Of a stretch of 43,246 nucleotides of DNA, positions 1 to 8,778 are shown piece by piece; positions within the stretch are counted from its first letter, which is position 1, and every line of letters starts with the position of its first letter. Position numbers and translations under genes: made by a program. The notes below the pieces were generated by a model. It did no database searches. It was not told where the DNA came from and saw only the letters and a list, made by a program, of their open reading frames with translations. The stretch comes from a virus: IMG/VR virus record IMGVR_UViG_3300033141_006331, positions 1-43,246 of that record; one strand, written 5' to 3'.

Positions 1-963
1 TTAACCCATTTCCATACCCAACCGCCATTCAAGGGTTTTCTCAAGACCCTTGCCAAGGGAGGTTTTCGGTTCCCACCCCAATATGGCTTTTGCCTTTTCC
101 ACCCGAAGGCAGCTCCTGGTTAAGTCCCCTGGCCGGGCCAGCTCTCGCTTGGGTATGGCCAATTCATTCGGAACATCTCTGCCAAATTTCTTGAAGGTCC
201 CAAATATGAGTTTATATAGCTCAAGGGTTCTGGTCTCAACGCCTGTCCCGATATTAAAATAATCTCCATCCCCTGCCTCTAAGGCCCTTAGATTGGCCTC
301 CACCACATCGCCCACATAGCAATAATCCCGGACCATACCCTCAGGGTCGTCTTGGAAGTGGTAAAGGACCGATGGCTGTTCATTTATTAAATTGTCCATA
401 AAAATGGCCACCACACCGGCCTCTCCATGCCTAATCTGCCTCGGCCCGTAAATATTCGAATACCGCAGTGTGGTATATTCGATCCCATACTGGTGTTTGT
501 AGTATGCCAGGTATTTTTCGGAGCAAAACTTACTTACCGCATAAGGCGATAAGGGCTGGGGCGGGTAATGTTCTGAGGTGGGATATTCCGTGGCCTCCCC
601 ATAAATGGCGCCTCCCGAGGATATGAATATCACCTTTCGAACCCTATGGCCCACAGAGCATTCAAGCAGGTTAAGGAATCCTTTGATGTTCACATCTGCA
701 TCAAACAGGGGATCGGTCACGGACTCAGGGACGCTGATCTGGGCAGCGTGATGGTTCAGAATGTCTGGTTTTTCCTTTTCAAAGATACGCTGCATTTCAG
801 AGGAGCGAATATCCACCTCATAAAATGTGGCTTCCGGGGGTACGTTTTCTCTGGTGCCACTGGACAGATTGTCAACAACTACGACTTGATGTCCTTCCTT
901 AATATATCCATCTACCACATTTGACCCAATAAACCCCGCTCCACCTGTAACCATAATTTTCAT
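1..963 (-). CDS. NAD-dependent epimerase/dehydratase (UDP-glucose 4-epimerase-like)
   Basis: Extended short-chain dehydrogenase/reductase acting on a nucleotide sugar, typically C4 epimerisation for surface polysaccharide. The 320 residues are complete; the stop codon is the first three bases of the window. The N-terminal Rossmann motif GGAGFIG is at residues 7-13, with Asp31 at the end of beta-2 for NAD ribose binding. The catalytic Ser115/Ser116 region and the YxxxK pair Tyr141/Lys145 are present, as is the family motif RYSNIYGPRQ at 167-176. It diverges from the cysteine synthase fusion across about 150 bp of non-coding DNA. The exact sugar substrate cannot be read from sequence; UDP-glucose/UDP-N-acetylglucosamine epimerase or a related dehydratase are alternatives. 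Confidence 0.9.
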   Translation of the reverse strand: MKIMVTGGAGFIGSNVVDGYIKEGHQVVVVDNLSSGTRENVPPEATFYEVDIRSSEMQRIFEKEKPDILNHHAAQISVPESVTDPLFDADVNIKGFLNLLECSVGHRVRKVIFISSGGAIYGEATEYPTSEHYPPQPLSPYAVSKFCSEKYLAYYKHQYGIEYTTLRYSNIYGPRQIRHGEAGVVAIFMDNLINEQPSVLYHFQDDPEGMVRDYCYVGDVVEANLRALEAGDGDYFNIGTGVETRTLELYKLIFGTFKKFGRDVPNELAIPKRELARPGDLTRSCLRVEKAKAILGWEPKTSLGKGLEKTLEWRLGMEMG

Positions 964-1170
964 AACTTCCCTCCCCAGTTTTTGATACGAACCTAACAGG
1001 ATTCCATCCTGCGGTCAACAAACAGTCTTTTCCTTAAGCAAGCAAGACATGTATTATCTTAAGAAAATATTCCCTTTTCAGGTGGGCTACCTACAAGGGA
1101 AAAATAAATTGAAATGAACCAAATGGTTGGATATAGTGACAGGCTTAACTTTGACGGAGAGCTGCATTAC

Positions 1171-3492
1171 ATGGCCAAAAAGTTCGACAACATCTTGGAC
1201 CTGATTGGGAATACCCCTCTTGTCCCGATTCAAAAGCTGGCTACCAATAGTCAAGTGCAAATCCTGGCCAAATTGGAGTGCTTCAACCCGGGCGGATCGG
1301 TAAAAGACAGGCCTGCCCTTTATATGATCGAAGAAGCTGAAAAAAGAGGCGAGCTTACTAAAGATAAAATCATCCTTGAGGCCACAAGCGGAAACACTGG
1401 TATCGGTCTTGCCCTGGTGGCTGCAGTCAAAGGCTACCGGATCCTACTGGTCATGTCCGAGTCCGTAAGCCAAGAAAGGGTCAAGATCCTCAAGGCCATG
1501 GGCGCTGAAATTCGCTTCACCCCTGCACGGCTTAGCACTGACGGGGCCATTGAATATGTTTACAAACTGGTACGTGAAGAGCCTCATAGGTATTGGCTGG
1601 CAGATCAATTCAACAATGAGGCCAATTGGAAGGCCCATTACCACGGGACGGCCATGGAGATATGGAAGCAAACTCAGGGGCAGTTGGATGTGGCCATGGC
1701 GACCATGGGAACCACTGGTACGCTTATGGGGATTGCTCGTCGTCTTAAGGAACTCAACCCACGTATACAGGTGGTAGGGGTGGAACCCTACTTGGGCCAT
1801 AAGATTCAAGGCCTCAAAAACATGAAAGAGTCTTATCAACCCGGGATTTTTCAGCGAGAGCTTCTGGACCGAATAATTCATATTGATGATGAAGAGGCCT
1901 TTCATACGGCCAGGGAACTGGCAAAAAAAGAGGGGGTGTTCGTTGGTATGAGTTCCGGAGCAGCCATGGCAGCAGCGTTGCGGCTTGCTGCTGAAATGGA
2001 CAAGGGCCGCATTGTGGTGGTCTTGCCTGACGGAGGCGAGCGATATCTGAGTACCCCCCTGTTCACTGTAAAAAAGACCTCCGGCATACGTTTTTACAAC
2101 ACGCTCACTCGCAAGAAAGAAGAATTTATACCCCTGGAGGAAAACCAGGTGACTATCTATTCCTGCGGCCCAACCCTCTGCCAATTAATCAACCTGGGGC
2201 AGTGCAGGAGGTTTGTGTTTGCAGATCTATTGAGACGCTACCTGGAGTTCAAGGGATTCAAGGTCATTTATATTATGAATGTCACAGACCTGGACGACCG
2301 CACAATTGAGGGAGCAGAAAAGGCCGATATGTCGCTAAAGGAGTATACAGAGGGTTATTATAAGGCCTTCATGGAAGACCTGGATAAACTCAACATCAAA
2401 AAGGCGACCCACTATCCAAAGGCCTCTGATCATGTTGACGAGATGATCTCCCTGACTAAAAAGCTTGTGGAAAAGGGCCTTGCTTACGAAAAGTTCCGCT
2501 CCATCTATTTTGACATATCTCGTGCAAAGGGATATGGAAACCTTTCAAAGATCGATCTTGACAAGATTCAACTGGGTAAAACCGTAGATTTAGATCAATA
2601 TGAGAAGGACAATCCTAGGGACTTCACATTACTAAAAAGGTCTACCTTAAATGAGTTGAAAAAAGGGATCTTTTATCAGACCCCTTGGGGCAACGTAAGA
2701 CCCAGCTGGCATCTAGAGTGTTCTGCCATTGCACGGAAATTTGCTGGTGAGACCTATGATATACATACCAGTGGCGTGGAGCTTATATTTCCTCACCATG
2801 AAAATGCCATAGCCATCAACAAGGCCTTAAGTGGCAGCCCACCAGCCCAATTTTGGCTGCATAATGAATTGGTGACGGTGAACAACAATAAAGGGGCCGA
2901 CTCGCAAGCCCCTGACTTACTCCTTTTGAGAGATATTCTAAAAGAGGGCTACACAGGCAGAGAAGTGCGTTATTTCCTCATGAGTCGTCACTATCGCAAG
3001 CCCCTCATATTTTCTTGGGCAAAACTGGATTCAGTCAAAAACACCTTGGCCCATTTAGACAGCTTTGTCCAAAAATTGCATTTCTGTGCCGAAGCCCCCC
3101 CGAATCAGGAAATTGACCAGCTTATCTATGATCTGCGCCATGGGTTCACAGAGGCCATGGACGACGATATGAATATAGCCGCAGGTCTTGCCTCTCTCTT
3201 CCATTTTATGAGACAGATTAATCGTATAATGGACCGCCACGGCCTCTCCCAAGATGATAAAACAAAAACGCTCAAAGCACTTGAGCGAATCAATACCGTC
3301 CTGGGTGTGATGCATCTGGAACCACACCAAATAAGCGAGGAAATCATGGCCTTGATCAAAGAAAGAGAGACCGCCCGAAAGAAAAAGGATTGGGATACTG
3401 CTGATACTATACGTAATCAGCTTCGGGATATGGGCATTGAGCTTGTGGATACCCCTGAGGGTACCATCTGGCGCAAATTGGACGAAACCTGA
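1171..3492 (+). CDS. Cysteine synthase fused to a degenerate cysteinyl-tRNA synthetase-like protein
   Basis: A PLP-dependent cysteine synthase (about the first 300 residues) joined to a full-length CysRS-like region. The frame is open from ATG 1114; I prefer ATG 1171 (773 aa) because it follows GGAGA and begins the conserved domain. Numbering from the 1114 start: PLP lysine K64 in SVKDRP, substrate loop SGNTGIG 92-98, MSSGAA 279-284. In the CysRS half, zinc ligands C351, C536 and H561 and the C-terminal tRNA-binding helices (about 740-790) are recognisable. The HIGH motif, normally HIGNAR, reads INLGQCR at 359-365, and the KMSKS loop reads KGADS at 593-597. The glutamate ligand four residues after H561 appears to be Ala565. 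The synthase half should be active; aminoacylation by the second half is doubtful. A role in cysteine or persulfide metabolism is speculation. Confidence 0.85.
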   Translation: MAKKFDNILDLIGNTPLVPIQKLATNSQVQILAKLECFNPGGSVKDRPALYMIEEAEKRGELTKDKIILEATSGNTGIGLALVAAVKGYRILLVMSESVSQERVKILKAMGAEIRFTPARLSTDGAIEYVYKLVREEPHRYWLADQFNNEANWKAHYHGTAMEIWKQTQGQLDVAMATMGTTGTLMGIARRLKELNPRIQVVGVEPYLGHKIQGLKNMKESYQPGIFQRELLDRIIHIDDEEAFHTARELAKKEGVFVGMSSGAAMAAALRLAAEMDKGRIVVVLPDGGERYLSTPLFTVKKTSGIRFYNTLTRKKEEFIPLEENQVTIYSCGPTLCQLINLGQCRRFVFADLLRRYLEFKGFKVIYIMNVTDLDDRTIEGAEKADMSLKEYTEGYYKAFMEDLDKLNIKKATHYPKASDHVDEMISLTKKLVEKGLAYEKFRSIYFDISRAKGYGNLSKIDLDKIQLGKTVDLDQYEKDNPRDFTLLKRSTLNELKKGIFYQTPWGNVRPSWHLECSAIARKFAGETYDIHTSGVELIFPHHENAIAINKALSGSPPAQFWLHNELVTVNNNKGADSQAPDLLLLRDILKEGYTGREVRYFLMSRHYRKPLIFSWAKLDSVKNTLAHLDSFVQKLHFCAEAPPNQEIDQLIYDLRHGFTEAMDDDMNIAAGLASLFHFMRQINRIMDRHGLSQDDKTKTLKALERINTVLGVMHLEPHQISEEIMALIKERETARKKKDWDTADTIRNQLRDMGIELVDTPEGTIWRKLDET

Positions 3493-3614
3493 CTGCCCTA
3501 AGTACTTTCGGAGTCTCTGGGTCTTGTGCGACCCTTTTACTACCTTAATTTATCCAAAGGGGGGAGGAGGTCGGTCATCGGCCCATTATTTACCTTGCAA
3601 ACCATTGGGGGTTC

Positions 3615-4004
3615 ATGTGGGAGGCTGAGGTGGAAAAAGACAAACCTTTAAAATGGCAGGAAGAGCGCGAAAGAAGTCGTGAACAGGCCCTGGCAAAGCA
3701 CCATGAGCTGCACAAGCTTTACAAGGAAAATCCATTTGTCTTTGAAATGAAAAGGAAAAAGGCCATTGAAGACCTGATAAACAGCGCCCAAGACCCGGAG
3801 CTGAGAAAAAGGCTTTGGGACATGCAACGGCGGTGGGATCAGAGAATGCGTAGCGCTGGATCCGCGCATAACCGCTTTATCCTGGCCCAGACCCTTTTTT
3901 GGGATCACTTGGTAAACGAGTGGGTACCAACCCTCCAAGAGATCCGCAATCAATTGCAAGGTCTGCATGGCATTGTATCCACCAAGACCAATAGTTCTGG
4001 CTAG
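3615..4004 (+). CDS. DUF3135-like coiled-coil protein
   Basis: 129 residues, highly charged and helical, with no signal peptide or membrane segment. The central region, from about residue 40 to 100 (FVFEMKRKKAIEDLI, then DMQRRWDQRM and a WDHL segment), matches the layout I remember for DUF3135, a family of short uncharacterised bacterial proteins with a conserved arginine/tryptophan helix. The start is uncertain: ATG 3615 follows only a GGGGG run. It lies about 120 bp after the cysteine synthase fusion in the same direction and could be co-transcribed. Function unknown. Confidence 0.65.
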   Translation: MWEAEVEKDKPLKWQEERERSREQALAKHHELHKLYKENPFVFEMKRKKAIEDLINSAQDPELRKRLWDMQRRWDQRMRSAGSAHNRFILAQTLFWDHLVNEWVPTLQEIRNQLQGLHGIVSTKTNSSG

Positions 4005-4209
4005 TCCTTATTCTGATTTTTTTCTGAAGTGTGCACAGGGGTGTGACAGTAGTGGCCATTGGCCCCGATTGCCGTCCCAGGACGTTGCCAGGCATTTGCC
4101 CAAGGCCTGAGGGCTATTGTGTCCCTTGGAATTGTAAAAAAAGGAAAAATGCATGCAGTCTGCACACCGAATAGATCGCCCTTGGTCTTCCCCAGGGCCT
4201 TTATCCTCC

Positions 4210-5175
4210 TTAGTTCCCATTGTCTCCCTTGCCATTGCGGGTTTTTGGTGAAAAGCCTGGTGACAACAAACCCCAAATCAGGCGCATGGTTTCATAATGG
4301 GGTGGATAAAACGCTCCTCTGAAGGCCACCACTGCAGCGCATCCACATCTGGTACAATCAGCGTTATCACCATAGGTACAGGCCTTGGGCTCCCCATTGG
4401 CCTTATAACACCTGAGGCCCTTGGAAACAGGGCACCTTTCATAGCTGTTCCATGCATGAAACCCGGCGGTTGGCAAAAGCTGCCTTCCCATGGCCTCCGT
4501 AAACCCTATTTGCTCCCCGTATTTCTCCCGCAGTGCCAGGAGCCTCTTAATCACTCCCTCCCTCTTGGAAACCGGGATCAAAAGCTCGTCGTCGATCTTT
4601 GTATGCATAGGGGTATAAAAAGAAAAGCCTATCCCTTTTACGGGAAGGCCCAGCATTTCCTGTGAAAACTCTTCCAAATAAGGCTCATTCCACTGTGTGA
4701 TAGTAATATGAACTATGGGTGACCGCGTTGCCTTTTGGAGGTTCTTTACAGCAAGATCAAAGACCCCAGAGCCTCGAATAGCATCATTTATTTGACGAGG
4801 GCCGTCAAGAGAAAGTATCCATTGACCACCTCGGATTTCAGGGAATCCAAGGGTCCCATTGGTAAAAATTAATGTGAAATCAAATACCTCACTAGCTGCC
4901 TTGCAGATACTGGGGCGCAGGGCCGGCTCCCCTCCGTACAATATAGCCGCACGTAGTCCTTGCCCCCTCAAGGCCCGGAAAAAACGTACCATTTGCACAT
5001 CATCCAATTCATTGGGGTGATCCTGCTCCCACCAATAACAATGCTTGCAGCGTAGGTTGCACCGATGGGTAATATCTATTGCCGCTGCCGCCACCTTTTT
5101 CATCAGCAATTGCCCGATGACCGGCACAGCTCTCCCCAGTTCGCGTATCATAGAGATCCAATGACTCATTACCAC
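4210..5175 (-). CDS. Radical SAM protein with C-terminal cysteine cluster
   Basis: 321 residues from GTG 5175, or two codons shorter from ATG 5169. The 4Fe-4S/SAM motif CNLRCKHC is at 39-46 and the GGEP motif at 81-84, both typical of radical SAM TIM barrels. The last hundred residues carry seven or more cysteines (CPVSKGLRC, then CTYG, CTRCGC), like an auxiliary SPASM/Twitch cluster domain, so a peptide- or protein-modifying role is plausible. No precursor peptide or partner is visible nearby. It converges with the DUF3135-like gene; the 205 bp between them contain no recognisable gene. The specific reaction cannot be assigned. Confidence 0.85.
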   Translation of the reverse strand: MVMSHWISMIRELGRAVPVIGQLLMKKVAAAAIDITHRCNLRCKHCYWWEQDHPNELDDVQMVRFFRALRGQGLRAAILYGGEPALRPSICKAASEVFDFTLIFTNGTLGFPEIRGGQWILSLDGPRQINDAIRGSGVFDLAVKNLQKATRSPIVHITITQWNEPYLEEFSQEMLGLPVKGIGFSFYTPMHTKIDDELLIPVSKREGVIKRLLALREKYGEQIGFTEAMGRQLLPTAGFHAWNSYERCPVSKGLRCYKANGEPKACTYGDNADCTRCGCAAVVAFRGAFYPPHYETMRLIWGLLSPGFSPKTRNGKGDNGN

Positions 5176-5547
5176 CTATTATCTACTAAAGGCAACTTCC
5201 ACCATAACCCTTTGTTTCTTGCCGCCTTTTGCTGATCATCACCGAAAAACAGCTCATTTATAAAAATACACCATCTTGACAAATAAGGGGAACGGAGTGT
5301 TCCCGAAGCGGCGTATTTTGGCCTTAGAGCAGGATAGCGGAAAGGGCAAAGCTGCTTGCTGCAGGCAAGAATCCGCAGTGCTTGTCCGCCTTAGGCGGGA
5401 AATTAATGGAGGGAATATTCCGTTCCCCCTGTTCTTGGGTCCACAAAAACAACCCCGTTTTCACAGCAAACCTGAACCGCCTGGAATCAATGCTCTGATA
5501 ACGGCCAGAAGGAAATTTCGATTTTGGATCGAGATTATTCAAAAAAA
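5176..5547. other. Intergenic region with short palindromes next to the prophage
   Basis: No convincing gene. It holds a perfect 6-bp hairpin (GGGAAC/GTTCCC, 5288-5304), whose left arm extended to ten bases recurs in reverse complement near 5421-5430, and a short palindrome GTCCGCC-TTA-GGCGGGA at 5384-5400. The palindrome belongs to a dispersed class also seen inside the prophage. The open frames crossing this stretch also run through the tRNA fragment and look like chance. Confidence 0.55.
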
Positions 5548-5613
5548 TGGCGGAGAGAGAGGGATTCGAACCCTCGGTGGATCTTTCGACCCACACTCGC
5601 TTAGCAGGCGAGC
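5548..5613 (-). tRNA. 3' fragment of tRNA-Ser(GCU), truncated by prophage insertion
   Basis: Read on the minus strand: a perfect 5-bp anticodon stem CTCGC/GCGAG around loop CTGCTAA (anticodon GCT), a long variable arm typical of class II tRNA-Ser, T arm GAGGG-TTCGAAT-CCCTC, acceptor 3' strand TCTCTCC, discriminator G and an encoded CCA (5548-5550). The matching 5' acceptor strand GGAGAGA and D arm are absent; bases beyond 5613 are unrelated. It is therefore a duplicated 3' part, not a working tRNA. The intact gene should be rebuilt at the other prophage end, outside the window. Confidence 0.88.
5548..5613. other. attL: left prophage attachment site in tRNA-Ser
   Basis: The tRNA identity ends sharply at the anticodon stem and phage sequence follows. 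A tyrosine integrase lies at the opposite end, pointing away from this site towards where the complete tRNA would be. This is the usual geometry for integration into the 3' part of a tRNA gene. The core should be at most these 66 bp; the second copy (attR) lies beyond 43246, so the exact core cannot be measured here. Confidence 0.8.
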
Positions 5614-5821
5614 TAAATCATGCGTTAATGTGAGCCGAAAAGGGTTCAAATGTAGTTCTTTTACCCTCAAATCCCCCACTACTCCCCTACTTAGTTTTTT
5701 ATTATCTATACAAGGTCCAAAATGTAAAGTCAATCCCTTTGGGTTCTTCCTGAAGGCCTTGAACACAGTTTCCACCAGCACGATGGTCGGCCGTTTTTAG
5801 GATTTTATTTGGAATGGAAAA

Positions 5822-7450
5822 ATGGAAAACGGTGCTGATAGAGAAAAAATAGAGAGGATTCGGCAGGCGGTTGAGGCCAGGGCCAAAGAAAGGGCCGCCA
5901 AGCTGGAGCAAGAGGCCAAGGTGGACAAAGACAAGGGCTTAGGTGGCGGCAGTAGTAAGGGGCCTGGTGGATTTGGTACGGACAAGGTGGACTCTAACCT
6001 GATCGAGGAATGCCTCAATGCCAATGAGCTGGGCGACGGGATTCTCTACAGCGTCCTCAATGAAGGCAAGTACGTATACAACAAATCCAGCCGTGAGTGG
6101 CTCAGATGGACTGGACACCACTGGGAGCTGGACGTGATGGAAAGCTCCTTGGCGGCTGTTGAAGATGTGTGCCGTGCGTACCTGCGCGAGGCGGTGAATA
6201 TTGTACAAAAGATAGCCAAGGCGAGCGAAGGGGGTGACCAAGACGCCAAGCAGCAAATCGCTCAATTAGAGAAGACCCAAAAGTGGATCTATAAAAGGGT
6301 GTATTCGTTGCGGGCTGACACCAGGCGCAATAGTTGCCTCAAATTTGCCCATAGTAACCCGGTCAAATCCCTGAGTATTAAAGGCGATGAGCTGGATCAA
6401 AACCCCTGGTTACTGGCCTGTAAGAATGGAGTCATTGATTTGCGAACAGGGGAGTTAAGGCCGGGGAGGCCGGAAGATTATCTGCTCAAGGCGGCACCAA
6501 CGGAATGGAAAGGAATCAACGGGCCAGCGCCGACCTGGGAGCAGGCCTTGTTCGAGATATTCGATGGTGACGAGAGCATTATCAAGTATCTGCAGCGGCT
6601 ATTTGGCTATGCCATCACCGGACTCACGCGGGAGCACGTATTCCCTATACTCTACGGCAAGGGCCGTAATGGCAAGGGCACGATTGTGGAGGCAATCTGC
6701 CATGTACTGGGACCGTTGGCTGGGTCTATACAATCCGAAATGCTTCTGGACCAGGGGCGTGTGAGAAGCTCAGCAGGCCCCTCTCCTGATGTGATGGCAC
6801 TACGGGGGTTGAGGTTGGCATTTGCGAGCGAGACAGACGAGGGACGGCGGTTTTCCACTGCTCGGGTTAAATGGCTGGTGGGCGGAGACACACTGGTGGG
6901 CCGGCTACCCCATGACAAACATGAAATTCGATTTAGACCGACCCACACGCTGTTCTTGTTAACAAACAATTTGCCCAGAGTGAACCCGAATGATTTCGCC
7001 TTTTGGCAGCGCGTGCATTGCATTCCTTTCGAGATGGCATTCGTGGACCGGACACCTCAGAAGAACAATGAGCGGCGGGCCGATAAGACGCTACCAGAAA
7101 AGCTCCAGCGCGAGGCTTCTGGCATCCTGGCCTGGCTCGTGCGCGGCTGTATTAAGTGGCAAGAACGGGGGCTGGATCCTCCGGAGGTAATACGCGAGAA
7201 GACAGAAGAGTATCGCAGCGATGAAGATGACCTCGGCAAGTTTATTGAGGAATGCTGTTATATCGATCCCACGGCCCGGGTGCAGGCATCTGAGCTATAT
7301 GATGCGTTCAAAGACTGGTGGGAAGGGCACGTTAGCAAGAAAAGCATCCCCTCCCAAAGAAAATTTGGAAAATTGATGAAAGATAGGTTTGAAAAGGTTA
7401 AATCTGGTACTTTTTATTATGTCGGGCTGCGGTTGCTATCGGGTCTGTAG
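5822..7450 (+). CDS. Phage/plasmid primase-helicase (D5/P4 family, SF3 helicase)
   Basis: 542 residues. A charged, glycine-rich N-terminus (1-55) leads into a D5_N-like region (about 70-240) and then an SF3 helicase. Walker A GKGRNGKGT is at 279-287, a Walker-B-like stretch RLAFASETDE at 331-340, and the SF3 sensor region LFLLTNNLPRV at 377-387 includes the conserved asparagine. The C-terminal winged-helix-like segment follows about residue 470. It should unwind the phage origin and load or act with the primase encoded next. It is the first phage gene after attL; in the circular phage it would follow int. Confidence 0.93.
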   Translation: MENGADREKIERIRQAVEARAKERAAKLEQEAKVDKDKGLGGGSSKGPGGFGTDKVDSNLIEECLNANELGDGILYSVLNEGKYVYNKSSREWLRWTGHHWELDVMESSLAAVEDVCRAYLREAVNIVQKIAKASEGGDQDAKQQIAQLEKTQKWIYKRVYSLRADTRRNSCLKFAHSNPVKSLSIKGDELDQNPWLLACKNGVIDLRTGELRPGRPEDYLLKAAPTEWKGINGPAPTWEQALFEIFDGDESIIKYLQRLFGYAITGLTREHVFPILYGKGRNGKGTIVEAICHVLGPLAGSIQSEMLLDQGRVRSSAGPSPDVMALRGLRLAFASETDEGRRFSTARVKWLVGGDTLVGRLPHDKHEIRFRPTHTLFLLTNNLPRVNPNDFAFWQRVHCIPFEMAFVDRTPQKNNERRADKTLPEKLQREASGILAWLVRGCIKWQERGLDPPEVIREKTEEYRSDEDDLGKFIEECCYIDPTARVQASELYDAFKDWWEGHVSKKSIPSQRKFGKLMKDRFEKVKSGTFYYVGLRLLSGL

Positions 7451-7663
7451 GGATGAAAGGGACCATAGAACGAAAAGTGCACATAATTAATTTTCCAGGG
7501 CAAGCACTAACTCCTAGTAGTTTATTACATACATTTAAGGTCCAATCATCCCTAATAAGAAAAAACTTATTGAAAATAATAAAGAAATTAATAGGGACCT
7601 TAGGTGGACCATGGGGTTTTAAGGTCCATAAGGTCCCAAAACAGGGATAAAGGCCATAGGATC
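7451..7663. other. Candidate replication origin or control region: AT-rich, AAGGTCC repeats, two hairpins
   Basis: 213 bp between the helicase and primase genes. AAGGTCC occurs at about 7537, 7621 and 7630, and in reverse complement (GGACCTT, 7595-7601). An AT-rich core (about 7550-7592) contains a perfect hairpin AATAAG-A6-CTTATT (7554-7571). A second, larger hairpin pairs GGGACCTTA (7594-7602) with TAAGGTCCC (7629-7637) and TGGACC (7605-7610) with GGTCCA (7623-7628), with a GG bulge. Repeats plus an AT-rich unwinding tract beside replication genes suggest an origin or an operator; this is inference. A 65-codon frame from 7453 crosses the region but looks like chance. Confidence 0.4.
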
Positions 7664-8725
7664 ATGCTGACTGTCCTGGATGTGTTTCGGCAGAATGGAT
7701 GGGCACATAATGTTCGCACCAGGACGCAGAAACGTGGGCTGGAATATCAGGGCCCATGTCCCTGGTGCGGCGATGGCGGCAAAGGTCGCAGCTCCGACCG
7801 GTTCCACGTATTGCCCGAATGGGGCGATAAGGGAGGCTCATACTGGTGCAGGCAGTGTGGCAAATCTGGCGATGTGATACAAGCGCTTCGCGATCTCGAA
7901 GGCCGCAGCTTCAAGGAAGCATGTGAACTGGCTCAGATCGACCCACCCCGCCAGGTTCCCATGAAAACACCTGCGCCTAAGCAACAGGCCTCGGAGGATA
8001 TCCCCTGGCACCCGGAGCCAGCGCCAGAGCCTCCCGAGCAATGGCAGCACAAAGCACAAAAGATGATCCAGTGGGCATTTGAGAACCTCATGCGAAACGA
8101 TCCGGTCAAGGGCTGGCTAGCAGAGCGTGGCATCAGCGAAGTGGGCATCAAGCTGTTTCGCCTTGGCTGGTGTCCCGCGGATATCTTCAGGCCCCGGGAG
8201 AACTGGGGCCTGCCCACCGAGAAAAAGTCTGACGGCCAAAAAAAGCGCTTGTGGATCCCACAGGGGCTCGTGATCCCTTATCGGATGAAGGGCCAGTATG
8301 TGCGGATCCGCGTACGCCGGCCCAGGGGTGAGCCCCGGTATTATGTGGTGCCCGGATCCAGTTCCGCCACCTTTGTCCGGGGCTTGAAGCAGAGGGCCTT
8401 CGTAGTCGTGGAATCCGAGCTGGATGCAATGCTCCTTGAGCAGCAGGCCATTGATATGGCCGGGGCCGTAGCCCTGGGCTCAGCCAATGCAAAACCGGAC
8501 AAGGGGCTTTATGAGGTGCTCAAGTCATGTGCGAGGATCCTGGTGAGTCTGGACTACGATAGCGCTGGCACTAAGTATACAGAATGGTGGCTCAAGGAGT
8601 TTCCTCAGGCCAAGGATTGGCCCCCGCCTACAGGTAAAGACCTGGGCGAGGCGTACAAGGCGGGCGTGGACATCCGGGCATGGGTGGCTGCGGGATTGCC
8701 CGAAGCATGGACTATAGCGGTCTGA
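7664..8725 (+). CDS. DNA primase with CHC2-type zinc ribbon and Toprim domain
   Basis: 353 residues from ATG 7664; an in-frame start at 7604 would run through the hairpin region and lacks homology. The zinc ribbon has CPWC at 32-35 and CRQC at 62-65. The Toprim domain begins with VVVESELDAM (Glu250) and ends with LDYDSAG (Asp297, Asp299), giving the catalytic metal-binding acids. This architecture makes RNA primers for phage replication with the SF3 helicase upstream. The gene follows the candidate origin. The stop is followed by about 320 bp without genes that contain the structured RNA element. Confidence 0.92.
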   Translation: MLTVLDVFRQNGWAHNVRTRTQKRGLEYQGPCPWCGDGGKGRSSDRFHVLPEWGDKGGSYWCRQCGKSGDVIQALRDLEGRSFKEACELAQIDPPRQVPMKTPAPKQQASEDIPWHPEPAPEPPEQWQHKAQKMIQWAFENLMRNDPVKGWLAERGISEVGIKLFRLGWCPADIFRPRENWGLPTEKKSDGQKKRLWIPQGLVIPYRMKGQYVRIRVRRPRGEPRYYVVPGSSSATFVRGLKQRAFVVVESELDAMLLEQQAIDMAGAVALGSANAKPDKGLYEVLKSCARILVSLDYDSAGTKYTEWWLKEFPQAKDWPPPTGKDLGEAYKAGVDIRAWVAAGLPEAWTIAV

Positions 8726-8778
8726 GGGAGCTTGTTTTAGAAGTCTTTAAAAAGGGGAAAGGAGCGACATTTCATGGA

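Noticed and set aside
5548-5613. Complete tRNA-Ser gene
   Set aside because: The 5' acceptor strand GGAGAGA and the D arm are missing; sequence beyond the anticodon stem is unrelated.
5276-5800. 174-residue frame across the tRNA fragment
   Set aside because: It runs through the tRNA remnant and the prophage boundary, so it cannot be an ancestral gene; no domain is visible.
7453-7650. 65-residue open frame after the helicase gene
   Set aside because: It starts two bases after the helicase stop but has no ribosome site, crosses two hairpins and the AT-rich tract, and shows no domain; treated as chance.
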